Source: Elusimicrobiota bacterium
Lineage (GTDB): Bacteria; Elusimicrobiota; Elusimicrobia; UBA1565; UBA9628
Length of the DNA: 64,000 nucleotides
Reading direction: 5' to 3'
Assembly: GCA_003452935.1 (NCBI GenBank)
Contig: DMMY01000005.1
Coordinates: 1-64,000 of the forward strand
Below are positions 17,863 to 25,064 of the stretch, one piece after another. The notes beneath the pieces are model-generated. The model worked only from the letters and a program-made list of their open reading frames with translations. It was not told the DNA's origin and ran no database searches. The position numbers were made by a program, and so were the translations under genes. How positions within the stretch are numbered: the first letter of the stretch is position 1; each line of letters starts with the position of its first letter.

Positions 17863-19119
17863 TTAATTGGGTTTGCCGATGGGAATCGGCGGCAGCGCGA
17901 CCGGCTTGGGCTTGGAATTGAGAATACTGTCCAGGGAGGTCCCGCTTTCGTCCCAGGACCTTAGATAATCCAAAGACCGGCTTTGAGGATCGCTCTGAAG
18001 TCTGGGCCCGAGCGCTGGCTGCCTTTTTCTGGCCACAAATTCCCGTATTTTCTTTTGCAGTTCGGCGTAAAAAGGATTGGTTTCGGGCCTGGTGACGTCG
18101 GCATGCCTGATGCCTTCGTCTTTTGGGTACAGGATGAAGTTCTTGGCTGCGCCTGGGGGCAAATCCTTCATGAATTCGACCACTGCGTCGGCGCGCACGG
18201 TCCCATCGGCCTCGGATTGGACGGTGAACACTCCGATGTTATGGTCTCCGATGGAGGATAGGATGTTTTCGCGACCGCGGGAAACATCAACGGTTAGATC
18301 ATAAAGCTGGCATACGGCGTTGATTGCCATTTTGTTGTAATTGAACGGCTTGGTCTCCGGAACATCGCCCTCCCGATAGGGCCGGAAAATAGTCACGAGC
18401 CATGGGATCTGGCAGCCCCATTTGACTCGCTTGTCGGCGATTTTAAGAGCCGGCGAAAATAAGAAGATGTCTTCGATGTCCCGGGGGCTGTTCCGGACAA
18501 GACCGGGGATGGGGCTTTCGAACGCGCTGTGCAGGCGCAGACGGCTGGCGTAATTTTTGGCCAAGGCGTCGAGTATGAGAGCTCCCCCGGTCGAGAATCC
18601 CGACATGGAGACCACGTCGCCCAGCTCTTGCGCGACGGCGAGTCCGAACTCGACCTCCCGCTGCCACTCTTCGAGATCGACGTGGAGCAGATCCTCCGGT
18701 CGCGTGCCGTGTCCGGGAAGCAGGATGCCGATCACGTTGTAGCCGCTCTCGTGGAACACGTTGGCCAGGGCGCGCATGTAGTAGGGGGAATCTGCCAAGC
18801 CGTGCACCATAAGGATCGCGCGCTGGGTCTTGCGCCCATGGGTCAGCAGAAAAGGCAGATTGTCGGGGTTCTTGATGCCGGGTTTTTTGCCGGCAACGTA
18901 GCGCGCGAATCGCTCTACGGCTTGAGCGTAGTCTCGCGGCGCAAGATTGTCCCCGGACGCCGGCCGGGAGATGATGGCTGGAATCTGCGGAGAAAACGCG
19001 GGGCGAGCCGGAACGCCCAAGATGACCTGGGCGCTGGCTGCGCCCGGGCCTGGAGAGAGCAGCAGCGCCGCGCCGGCGAAAATGAGGGCCTGGCTCGCGG
19101 AGGCGGATATTCTTTTCAT
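17863..19119 (-). CDS. Secreted alpha/beta hydrolase (S33-like)
   Basis: 418 residues. A signal peptide covers about residues 1-30. The alpha/beta hydrolase fold runs from about residue 98: AILMVHGLADSP (oxyanion loop), then LLPGHGTRPEDL. The nucleophile elbow is GFSTGG with Ser176, a candidate acid lies in VQSEADGTV, and a candidate histidine in EGIRHADV. This matches monoacylglycerol-lipase or serine-aminopeptidase-type carboxylesterases; the substrate is not known. The N-terminal linker after the signal peptide is Pro/Ala-rich, as in other exported proteins here. The gene converges with the coiled-coil protein gene ending at 17850. A TACAAT about 23 nt upstream of the start and an AGAGG-like site suggest an ordinary leader. 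Confidence 0.82.
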   Translation of the reverse strand: MKRISASASQALIFAGAALLLSPGPGAASAQVILGVPARPAFSPQIPAIISRPASGDNLAPRDYAQAVERFARYVAGKKPGIKNPDNLPFLLTHGRKTQRAILMVHGLADSPYYMRALANVFHESGYNVIGILLPGHGTRPEDLLHVDLEEWQREVEFGLAVAQELGDVVSMSGFSTGGALILDALAKNYASRLRLHSAFESPIPGLVRNSPRDIEDIFLFSPALKIADKRVKWGCQIPWLVTIFRPYREGDVPETKPFNYNKMAINAVCQLYDLTVDVSRGRENILSSIGDHNIGVFTVQSEADGTVRADAVVEFMKDLPPGAAKNFILYPKDEGIRHADVTRPETNPFYAELQKKIREFVARKRQPALGPRLQSDPQSRSLDYLRSWDESGTSLDSILNSKPKPVALPPIPIGKPN

Positions 19120-19226
19120 GGTATCGAAGGATGCCTCTTGGGATTGTAGTACAAGTGCCGAAATAGAGTATAGACCTTTCGCGTCCGGTGCTGCGCAAAA
19201 AGGGGAAGTGCCGACTCGAGGATGAT

Positions 19227-19628
19227 CTAGGTCCGGGCGATCAGCACGATCCCCGTCGCCACGAAGCCGATGCCGGCCCAGCGGGCGGCTGAGACCGTTT
19301 CGCCGAGAAAAGCCTGGGCCAGCAGGGTCACCACGACGTAATCCACCGCGGTCAAGGGCAGGACGATGGTGATGTCCGCGCGTGAGAGCAGGGTCAGGTA
19401 GGTGAAGAAAAACGCGGCCTGAAGGGCGACGCCCAGGATGACCCAGGGGTTGGACGCGGCCCGCAGAGCCATGCCTACGAGCAGTCCGGAGCCGGCCTCG
19501 GTCATGTCGCCGACGCTTCTCATGCCTTTGGAAAGCAGGACGTGGCCGATGCCTCCGAGGGTCGCGGCGAACAGGACCATCAAAAATGTCTTGATCATGA
19601 ATGGATATTTATTTCGTGGCAATATCAT
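19227..19628 (-). CDS. Small EamA/DMT-type membrane transporter
   Basis: 133 residues from the first Met (19628), or 123 from the internal Met at 19598 (MIKTFLMVLFAATLGG), which looks more like a natural start; neither has a ribosome-binding site. Four hydrophobic helices include LSRADITIVLPLTAVDYVVV and FLGETVSAARWAGIGFVATGIVLI. The latter is the hallmark end of an EamA half-unit. One-repeat proteins of this size in the drug/metabolite transporter superfamily act as dimers. The substrate is unknown. It is divergent from lemA with about 200 nt between them. Confidence 0.75.
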   Translation of the reverse strand: MILPRNKYPFMIKTFLMVLFAATLGGIGHVLLSKGMRSVGDMTEAGSGLLVGMALRAASNPWVILGVALQAAFFFTYLTLLSRADITIVLPLTAVDYVVVTLLAQAFLGETVSAARWAGIGFVATGIVLIART

Positions 19629-19828
19629 ACCATTTTGGACGCGCCCCCATCATAGCCGCCGGCGCGCAATCAACCTGGCGGGCAAGTACATCGCGGCCCT
19701 TCCGTCCCTTATCGAGCCAGCCTTTCTATTCCCCTTGTAGCGGCAAGCGTCAAAAACGTACGATTATTCCGCGACATGCTGCACAGAAACGTTTTGCCCG
19801 TTCCATAGGCGAAAAGGGGAGGTCGGAC

Positions 19829-20416
19829 ATGAAAATGCTGATGGTCATGGCGCTGGTCATCGCGCTTGCGGCGTTGGTCTTAATCGGTATATACAACAAA
19901 CTCGTGGCGCTGAGAAACCGCTTCAAGAACGCGTTCGCCCAGATCGACGTGCAGCTCAAGCGGCGCTATGACCTCATCCCCAACCTGGTCGAAACCGCCA
20001 AGGGGTATATGGCCCACGAGCGTCAAACCCTGGAAGCCGTCATCGCGGCGCGCTCCCAGGCGGTGAGCGCCAACCAGCGGGCAGCCGCCAACCCCGGAGA
20101 CGCCGCGGCCATGCAGGGTCTGATGGGCGCCGAGGGCATGCTCAGCGGCGCGCTGGGCAAACTTTTCGCGCTCGCCGAGCAATATCCGAATCTGAAGGCC
20201 AACGAGACCATGGCGCGGCTCATGGAAGAGTTGACCTCGACGGAGAACAAGATCGCGTTCGCCCGGCAGGCCTACAACGATTCCGTCATGATCTACAACA
20301 CGTCGCGCGAAAGTTTCCCCGCCGTGATGATCGCCGGCATGTTCGGATTCCAGGCCGCCGTTCTCTTCGAGGTCAAGACCGAGGCCGAGCGCGAAGCCGT
20401 CAAGGTGAAATTCTAA
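19829..20416 (+). CDS. lemA: LemA family protein
   Basis: 195 residues. An N-terminal membrane helix (about 3-22) is followed by the LemA signature KLVALRNRFKNAFAQIDVQL and KRRYDLIPNLVETAKGYMAHE. The rest of the helical bundle ends in FEVKTEAEREAVKVKF. LemA proteins are membrane-anchored with a periplasmic helical domain; their biochemical role is unsettled. The start at 19829 has GGGGAGG 6 nt upstream. The frame is open back to 19601, but that part is not LemA-like. The M48 protease gene follows after 22 nt, a common pairing, so the two are probably one operon together with the gene at 22372. Confidence 0.95.
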   Translation: MKMLMVMALVIALAALVLIGIYNKLVALRNRFKNAFAQIDVQLKRRYDLIPNLVETAKGYMAHERQTLEAVIAARSQAVSANQRAAANPGDAAAMQGLMGAEGMLSGALGKLFALAEQYPNLKANETMARLMEELTSTENKIAFARQAYNDSVMIYNTSRESFPAVMIAGMFGFQAAVLFEVKTEAEREAVKVKF

Positions 20417-20438
20417 GGCCCGGGAGAAAGGACCGGCT

Positions 20439-22388
20439 GTGCCCGCCCGCGCCTCCATGGATTTCTTCCACTACCAGGATGCCGCCCGCAAGAGGACATC
20501 CATGCTGGTGGCCTGCTATATCCTGGCCGTTATCTTGATCATCCTCGCCGTCTATCTCGCGTTCATCGGCGTCTTTATAGGGCTTAAGCTCAAGACCGGC
20601 GGCGATCTCGACATCCGCAGCCTGTGGCAGCCGTTGGTTTTTGTTTGGGTCGCCGGCATCACCGTGGCCATCGTTCTTGTCGGCTCGCTTTACAAGATCA
20701 TCGAGCTCGGCAAGGGCGGGGAGGCCGTGGCCGCCATGCTCGGCGGCCGGCCCATAGACCCGGAGACGGCGGACCTCCATGAGCGCAAGATCCTCAACGT
20801 CGTCGAGGAAATGGCCATAGCCTCCGGAACGCCGGTGCCGCGCGTTTTTCTCCTGGAGGAGGACGGCATCAACGCTTTCGCGGCCGGTTTCTTGTCCACG
20901 GACGCCGTCGTCGCCGTGACGCGCGGCTGTGTCGCGCGGCTGGGCCGTGATGAATTGCAGGGCGTTGTGGCCCACGAGTTCAGCCATATACTCAACGGCG
21001 ACATGCGTCTCAATATCCGGCTGATCGGCATCCTCAACGGGATACTCATCATCGCCATGATCGGCTACTGGCTTCTGCGCAGCCTGGGCCGCTCCCGTTC
21101 GTCGTCGCGAGGCAAGGGCGGCGGCGCCATGGCGGCGGTCGGCTTGTTCGCTTTGCTTTTGATGGCCATCGGATACATCGGCGTGTTCTTCGGCAAATTG
21201 ATCAAGAGCGCCGTGTCGCGGCAGCGGGAATTCTTGGCCGACGCTTCCGCCGTGCAGTTCACCCGCAACCCGGCCGGCATCGTCAACGCCTTGAAGAAGA
21301 TCGGCGGATTCGTCGCCGGCTCCCGCATCTCGCACAGCCACGCGGAGGAGGCCAGCCATTTCTTCTTCGCGGATGGTCTGGCCGCGTCGTGGTTCAGTCT
21401 GATGGCCACGCATCCGCCCCTGGACGAGCGGATCCGGCGCCTGGATCCGCAGTTTGACGGCGATTTCGACAGTCCGGCGGCGCGGACGCAAGCGGAGCCG
21501 GAAATGGCGGCGGCAAGGTTCGCGTCGGGCGACGGACCGGCGATCGCGCTCAATGCCGGCGAGGTGATCGCCAGCGTCGGCGCGCCGACTGCGGCGCACT
21601 TGGCCTATGCGGCCAGCCTGATGGCGAGCCTGCCGGCTCCGTGTCATGAGCTGGTTCGCGAGCCCGCCGGCGCGCGCGCCGTTATTTTCGCCTTGCTGCT
21701 CGGTCCGGACGAGACGATCCGCCGCGGCCAGCTTGACGGCCTCAATCAGAGCGCCGGCCGGGATGTGCTGGAGCGGATGGCGATCGCGGTCCCGCTTTTG
21801 GCCGCCATCAAGCCGGAGGCGCGGCTGCCCGCGGCCGAGTTGGCCGTCGCGACGCTGAAGCATCTCTCCGCGGAAGGATATGCGCGTTTCGTGGAAAACA
21901 TGAATCAGCTTATCGCCGCTGACAAACAGATGGATCTTTTCGAATACACGCTGCGGCGCATGGTTCTGCGGCGCTTGGCGCCTTTGTTTGAGAAGGTAAA
22001 GCCGCCGGTCGAGTATCATGACATGGCGCCGCTGCGTTCGGCCGCCGTAAAACTGCTCTCCTGCCTGGCTTACTGGGGCGCGGAGGGGCTGGCGGCCGCG
22101 CAGAAGGCTTTTTCAGCCGGCATGGGGGAATTGGGCGGATCCGTGCCGCAGATGTTTCCGATGGACCGGTACGGCGTGCAGGCCCTTGACGAAGCCCTGG
22201 CCCAGCTCAACGGGGCCTCTCCCGCCCTGAAGAGGACCATCCTGGCGGCATGCACGGCCTGCATCGGTTCCGACGGAAAGGTGACGATCGAGGAAGCCGA
22301 ACTCCTCAGGGCCGTGGGCGACGCGCTCGGATGCCCCATACCTCCCTTCCTTCCCGGGGAAAAGATCGCCGATGCGAAAAATTATTGA
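20439..22388 (+). CDS. M48 family membrane metalloprotease (HtpX-like) with long C-terminal region
   Basis: 649 residues, about twice HtpX. Two N-terminal membrane helices lie at about 25-50 and 62-90. The zinc site is VVAHEFSHILNGD with His179, Glu180 and His183. A further membrane segment follows, then REFLADASAVQFTRNP carrying the third ligand Glu. After about residue 400 is a helical, cytosolic-looking extension whose end (LAACTACIGSDGKVTIEEAE) looks like a TerB/EF-hand-like module. The protease probably degrades misfolded membrane proteins. The GTG at 20439 is preferred because AAAGGA lies 6 nt upstream; the ATG at 20457 has none at a proper distance. It is paired with lemA upstream and overlaps the next gene by 17 nt. 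Confidence 0.88.
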   Translation: MPARASMDFFHYQDAARKRTSMLVACYILAVILIILAVYLAFIGVFIGLKLKTGGDLDIRSLWQPLVFVWVAGITVAIVLVGSLYKIIELGKGGEAVAAMLGGRPIDPETADLHERKILNVVEEMAIASGTPVPRVFLLEEDGINAFAAGFLSTDAVVAVTRGCVARLGRDELQGVVAHEFSHILNGDMRLNIRLIGILNGILIIAMIGYWLLRSLGRSRSSSRGKGGGAMAAVGLFALLLMAIGYIGVFFGKLIKSAVSRQREFLADASAVQFTRNPAGIVNALKKIGGFVAGSRISHSHAEEASHFFFADGLAASWFSLMATHPPLDERIRRLDPQFDGDFDSPAARTQAEPEMAAARFASGDGPAIALNAGEVIASVGAPTAAHLAYAASLMASLPAPCHELVREPAGARAVIFALLLGPDETIRRGQLDGLNQSAGRDVLERMAIAVPLLAAIKPEARLPAAELAVATLKHLSAEGYARFVENMNQLIAADKQMDLFEYTLRRMVLRRLAPLFEKVKPPVEYHDMAPLRSAAVKLLSCLAYWGAEGLAAAQKAFSAGMGELGGSVPQMFPMDRYGVQALDEALAQLNGASPALKRTILAACTACIGSDGKVTIEEAELLRAVGDALGCPIPPFLPGEKIADAKNY

Positions 22389-23070
22389 TTTGCTGGGCTA
22401 CGGCCTGCTTGCCGCCCTTTTCTACCTGTTCGTCTGCGTCGCCACGTTTGTCGCGGGCATGAAGTTGTTCGCCCATCCGGCGATCGCTTGGGCCGCGGGC
22501 GCGGCCTGCGTGCTCCTGGCTATGCCGCTTTTGTTTCGGCGGCGTTGGATAGCCGGGGGCGCCCTGTGCGCGGGCGCCGTCTCCATTGGGATGTTTTTTC
22601 CCAATATCCGCGGCTTTGAATCCTACGTGCGCGAAGGCGCCATGAAAGGCCTCTTAGGCTTGATGCGCGGCCAAGTCAACGAGGCCTGGGCGAAGACGGG
22701 CGGCTTCCCGCAGAATTTGACGCTTCAGCCGGATCAAGCCGTTCGCATCCCGGAGCACGGCTTTCATCGGGAAATAGAGATCGCGGACTTTAACGCCTCG
22801 GTTCCTAACCCGCCGCCAGGGACCTATCTGCTGCTTTCCGCCGATGCCCAAGACAGCGAGCCTTTCTTTCAGGCGCCGGGCGGGCGCTTGGCCTACCGCA
22901 TCCTTGACGCGCAATCGCATGAGCTAAGCAGCGGCGCCGTGAGGGTCTCCATACCGGCCGGCTTCCGGCCGGACACGGGGGCTTTGACTTACGCCCCAAA
23001 GCTGGGGCTTGTCTTTATCAACTGCACCCACAAGACCCGGCAGCGGGAAGAACCCTGGTGGATTTATTGA
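22372..23070 (+). CDS. Membrane protein with pseudopilin-like C-terminal domain
   Basis: 232 residues. Three hydrophobic helices occupy about residues 5-75. Then EGAMKGLLGLMRGQVNEAWA and GGFPQNLTLQPDQ follow, and the end is GALTYAPKLGLVFINCTHK...WWIY. The central and terminal stretches resemble the globular part of type II secretion/type IV pseudopilins (GspG-like), which often end with a Y-x-P-x-x-G-x-V-x-V-N-C-T segment. However, there is no pilin prepeptide or FTLIE helix. The similarity is from memory, not a search. The start overlaps the M48 protease gene by 17 nt, so it belongs to the lemA operon. Confidence 0.7.
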   Translation: MRKIIDLLGYGLLAALFYLFVCVATFVAGMKLFAHPAIAWAAGAACVLLAMPLLFRRRWIAGGALCAGAVSIGMFFPNIRGFESYVREGAMKGLLGLMRGQVNEAWAKTGGFPQNLTLQPDQAVRIPEHGFHREIEIADFNASVPNPPPGTYLLLSADAQDSEPFFQAPGGRLAYRILDAQSHELSSGAVRVSIPAGFRPDTGALTYAPKLGLVFINCTHKTRQREEPWWIY

Positions 23071-23091
23071 GCTCTATTTCATTGCATCCCT

Positions 23092-23120
23092 TTGGGAAGG
23101 GCGAGAAACTGTTGTAGAAT
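23092..23120 (+). promoter_or_regulatory. Promoter of tRNA-Val
   Basis: TTGGGA (23092-23097) and TAGAAT (23115-23120) are separated by exactly 17 nt, and the tRNA begins 11 nt after the -10. This is a good sigma70-type match. Confidence 0.6.
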
Positions 23121-23130
23121 ATACGTCGCC

Positions 23131-23205
23131 GGGCAGTTAGCTCAGCGGTAGAGCACTGTCCTCACACGACAGGGGTCATAGGTTCAAATCCTATACTGCC
23201 CACCA
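23131..23205 (+). tRNA. tRNA-Val (anticodon CAC)
   Basis: The full cloverleaf is readable. The acceptor stem GGGCAGT pairs with ACTGCCC (23195-23201). The D-arm is GCTC...GAGC. The anticodon stem CTGTC/GACAG encloses loop CTCACAC, giving anticodon CAC for valine GTG codons. The variable loop has 5 nt. The T-arm ATAGG/CCTAT encloses TTCAAAT. The discriminator is A, and CCA is encoded. A 17-nt-spaced promoter precedes it and an intrinsic terminator follows. The integrase remnant just downstream suggests its 3' end once served as an attachment site. Confidence 0.97.
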
Positions 23206-23242
23206 CTTCTTAAGCGCGAAAAGTCGCAGTTCCTCGACGGAG

Positions 23243-23283
23243 AAGCCGCGGCGGCCCTTGCGGGCCCCTGCGGCTTTCTTTTT
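23243..23283 (+). terminator. Rho-independent terminator downstream of tRNA-Val
   Basis: Stem arms AAGCCGC (23243-23249) and GCGGCTT (23270-23276) enclose an inner GGCCC/GGGCC stem with loop TTGC. They are followed by TCTTTTT. It would end the tRNA transcript. Confidence 0.8.
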
Positions 23284-23373
23284 GGAGGGCATTCGAGCAT
23301 TGAGACCACGGAGATTTACGCCTACTTGGCGCCTGACTTCTTTAAAACAGCCGTCGAGCGAGTCAGGTTTTAG
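23284..23373 (+). pseudogene. C-terminal remnant of a tyrosine recombinase/integrase
   Basis: In the frame ending with TAG at 23371-23373 the sequence reads GGHSSIETTEIYAYLAPDFF followed by KTAVERVRF. This is the signature end of phage/ICE-type tyrosine recombinases: the LGH catalytic box followed by the tyrosine (here in EIYAYLAP). The upstream domain with the other catalytic residues is absent; the sequence before it is the tRNA terminator. It therefore looks like the scar of an element that integrated at tRNA-Val and was mostly deleted. Confidence 0.7.
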
Positions 23374-23456
23374 GCCAAAGCCTGGCAGCCCATGGAGGAC
23401 GAAAATGTCCGAGATGGTGGTCGGCTTGGTCCGAAAAACGCACTTTAGAAAACATA

Positions 23457-23485
23457 TTGACTACTTCTATTATACGACGTAAAAT
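23457..23485 (+). promoter_or_regulatory. Promoter of the DUF4143 ATPase gene (leaderless arrangement)
   Basis: TTGACT (23457-23462), a 17-nt spacer, and TAAAAT (23480-23485) lie only 6 nt before the ATG at 23492. The start of transcription would fall at or next to the start codon. No ribosome-binding site is present. Confidence 0.6.
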
Positions 23486-23491
23486 AGAACT

Positions 23492-24685
23492 ATGTACTCT
23501 AGAAATATAAAACTGCCCGCATCGCGCAGCTTCTTTCTTTTCGGCCCCCGGTTGACGGGCAAAAGCACGCTGTTGCGCCGAACATTCGCGGACAAGGACG
23601 TCCTATTCCTGGATTTGCTGCACCCATCGGTCCACCAGAAGTACCTTGCCGAACCGGAGGCGATCATTCGCGAGATCGAAGCAGGCAACGGCAAGTTCAA
23701 ACGAGTGGTGCTTGATGAAATTCAGCGCGTTCCCGCGCTTCTTGATGCCGTACATCACCTCATGGAGGCCCCTCTCGGACGCCATCTTCAGTTCATCATG
23801 AGCGGGTCGAGCGCGAGGAAGCTAAAGCGCGCCAAGGCCAATCTCTTGGGCGGCCGGGCGTGGTCATTGGAGCTGTTTCCCTTGACGCATGAGGAATTGG
23901 GCCAGAATTTCGTCTTGGACAAGGCGCTCGCGTTCGGGACCTTGCCGAAGGTCTACGCCGCGCAAGGCGAAGAGAAAGAGGAGGATCTGCGCGCCTACGT
24001 GGAAACCTATCTCGACGCGGAGATCAAGGCTGAAGCTCTTACCCGCAACCTCGGGGCTTTCATTCGCTTCTTGCCGATGGCCGCCGCCGAGAGCGGTCAC
24101 ATCGTCAATGCCTCGAATATCGGCCGGGAAGTCGGGGTCACCTATAAGACCGTCCAGGAATACTTCCAAATCCTCGAGGATACCCTGCTGGGATTCTGGC
24201 TTGAGCCGTTCGCCAAGACGGCGCGCAAGCGGATGGCGAAGCAGCCCAAATTCTATTTCTTCGACACGGGCGTGCTTCGATCCCTCAAGAAGACCCTGAA
24301 AGTCCCCCTGGAGCGTTCCAGCCCGGAGTTCGGCGATCTCTTCGAGAATTTTTTCATAAACGAAGTCAGGCGCTTGAATTCCTATCATCGGCTTGACCTC
24401 GCGTTGAGCTTCTATCGAACGGAAGCCGGAGCGGAGGTGGATTTGATCGCACAGAGGCCGGGGAAACCATGGCTAGCCATGGAGATCAAGGCCACGCAGC
24501 GCCCCGCGGCCTCCCTCTGCTCGGGCTTGTTGTCCTTCGCGGAGATCATGCCAGGGGCGGAGCTTGTCCTGGTCTGCCGGGTTGAGCAGCCCCAGCTGTT
24601 CCGCTTCGGCAAGCACACTGTGCGCGCCCTGCCTTGGCTGGATTGCCTCAAGATAATCTCCGGCGGGCGCTTTCAAAAAATTTGA
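23492..24685 (+). CDS. ATP-binding protein, AAA_14 + DUF4143
   Basis: 397 residues. Walker A is FLFGPRLTGKST (about 17-28) and Walker B is RVVLDEIQRVP (about 70-80). The sensor region is FIMSGSSARKLKRAKANLLGG. A helix-turn-helix-like middle (NIGREVGVTYKTVQEYF) is followed by the DUF4143 domain with a PDDEXK-like end (GAEVDLIAQ...LAMEIKAT). These proteins are widespread on mobile elements; the biochemical role is not established. It is the only intact gene between tRNA-Val with the integrase scar and the decayed nucleotidyltransferase, so it is probably cargo of a former island. Its promoter and missing ribosome-binding site imply leaderless translation. Confidence 0.92.
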   Translation: MYSRNIKLPASRSFFLFGPRLTGKSTLLRRTFADKDVLFLDLLHPSVHQKYLAEPEAIIREIEAGNGKFKRVVLDEIQRVPALLDAVHHLMEAPLGRHLQFIMSGSSARKLKRAKANLLGGRAWSLELFPLTHEELGQNFVLDKALAFGTLPKVYAAQGEEKEEDLRAYVETYLDAEIKAEALTRNLGAFIRFLPMAAAESGHIVNASNIGREVGVTYKTVQEYFQILEDTLLGFWLEPFAKTARKRMAKQPKFYFFDTGVLRSLKKTLKVPLERSSPEFGDLFENFFINEVRRLNSYHRLDLALSFYRTEAGAEVDLIAQRPGKPWLAMEIKATQRPAASLCSGLLSFAEIMPGAELVLVCRVEQPQLFRFGKHTVRALPWLDCLKIISGGRFQKI

Positions 24686-24733
24686 AGCGTTTTGCGATTC
24701 GCGAAAAGCGAAATCATCTGCTATACCTAGTCT

Positions 24734-24883
24734 ATGGGCTCCCCTAGCGGGCTAAAACCCCAAGATGTAGTCATATTGTTAAAAATGGCGGCTTCCCAGG
24801 GACGCTCCTGGCGCCTAGTCGACCTGGCCCGGGAACGCCAAATAGCGAGCGAAGAATTGACGCGCCGTCTCCATGCCGCCTAA
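24734..24883 (+). pseudogene. Truncated helix-turn-helix regulator remnant
   Basis: A 49-codon frame begins with GLKPQDVVILLKMAA and continues SWRLVDLARERQIASEELTRRL before TAA. It resembles the N-terminal half of MarR-like HTH proteins that precede AbiEii-type nucleotidyltransferases; the recognition-helix part and everything beyond are missing. Its end overlaps the start of the nucleotidyltransferase remnant by 11 nt, the usual order of such two-gene modules. The assignment is from remembered motif similarity. Confidence 0.5.
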
Positions 24884-25064
24884 GACACCTTCCCGCAACA
24901 TAGAGATGCTGGGCATAGTCGCCTAGGGCCTCAAAGGCCTCAAGGAGAAGGTCGTTTTTGTCGGCGGCGCCACGATCGACCTTGTTATCACCGACCCTGC
25001 CGCTCCCGCGGCCCGCGCGACCTTTTCAACCCCAAGCCGAGCTATTTTGTATACTATTAATTAG
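24873..25064 (+). pseudogene. Nucleotidyltransferase (AbiEii-like) N-terminal remnant with in-frame stop
   Basis: The frame from ATG 24873 reads RNIEMLGIVA, then TAG at 24924-24926, then GLKGLKEKVVFVGGATIDLV and ITDPAAPAARAT. The VFVGGAT...TDP pattern is the start of the AbiEii/AbiGii-type nucleotidyltransferase fold. Homology stops at about 25023, before the catalytic Asp pair, and the frame closes at 25064. Premature stop plus truncation mark it as dead. Confidence 0.55.
25050..25055 (+). promoter_or_regulatory. -10 element close to the zinc-ribbon gene start
   Basis: TATACT ends 8 nt before the GTG at 25064. No ribosome-binding site lies between, and no -35 of good quality is at 17 nt. 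It fits the short-spaced -10 pattern seen elsewhere in the window. Confidence 0.35.

Noticed and set aside
20400..22019. 539-codon minus-strand open frame
   Set aside because: It lies opposite the M48 protease with HEFSH; composition is typical of an antisense shadow and no domain is seen.
23258..23482. 74-codon frame after tRNA-Val
   Set aside because: A different frame of the same stretch encodes the integrase tail; this one has no recognisable content and overlaps the tRNA terminator.
24690..24715. Hairpin TTTTGCG-ATT-CGC-GAAAA after the DUF4143 gene as a terminator
   Set aside because: The stem needs a bulge and is not followed by a T-run.
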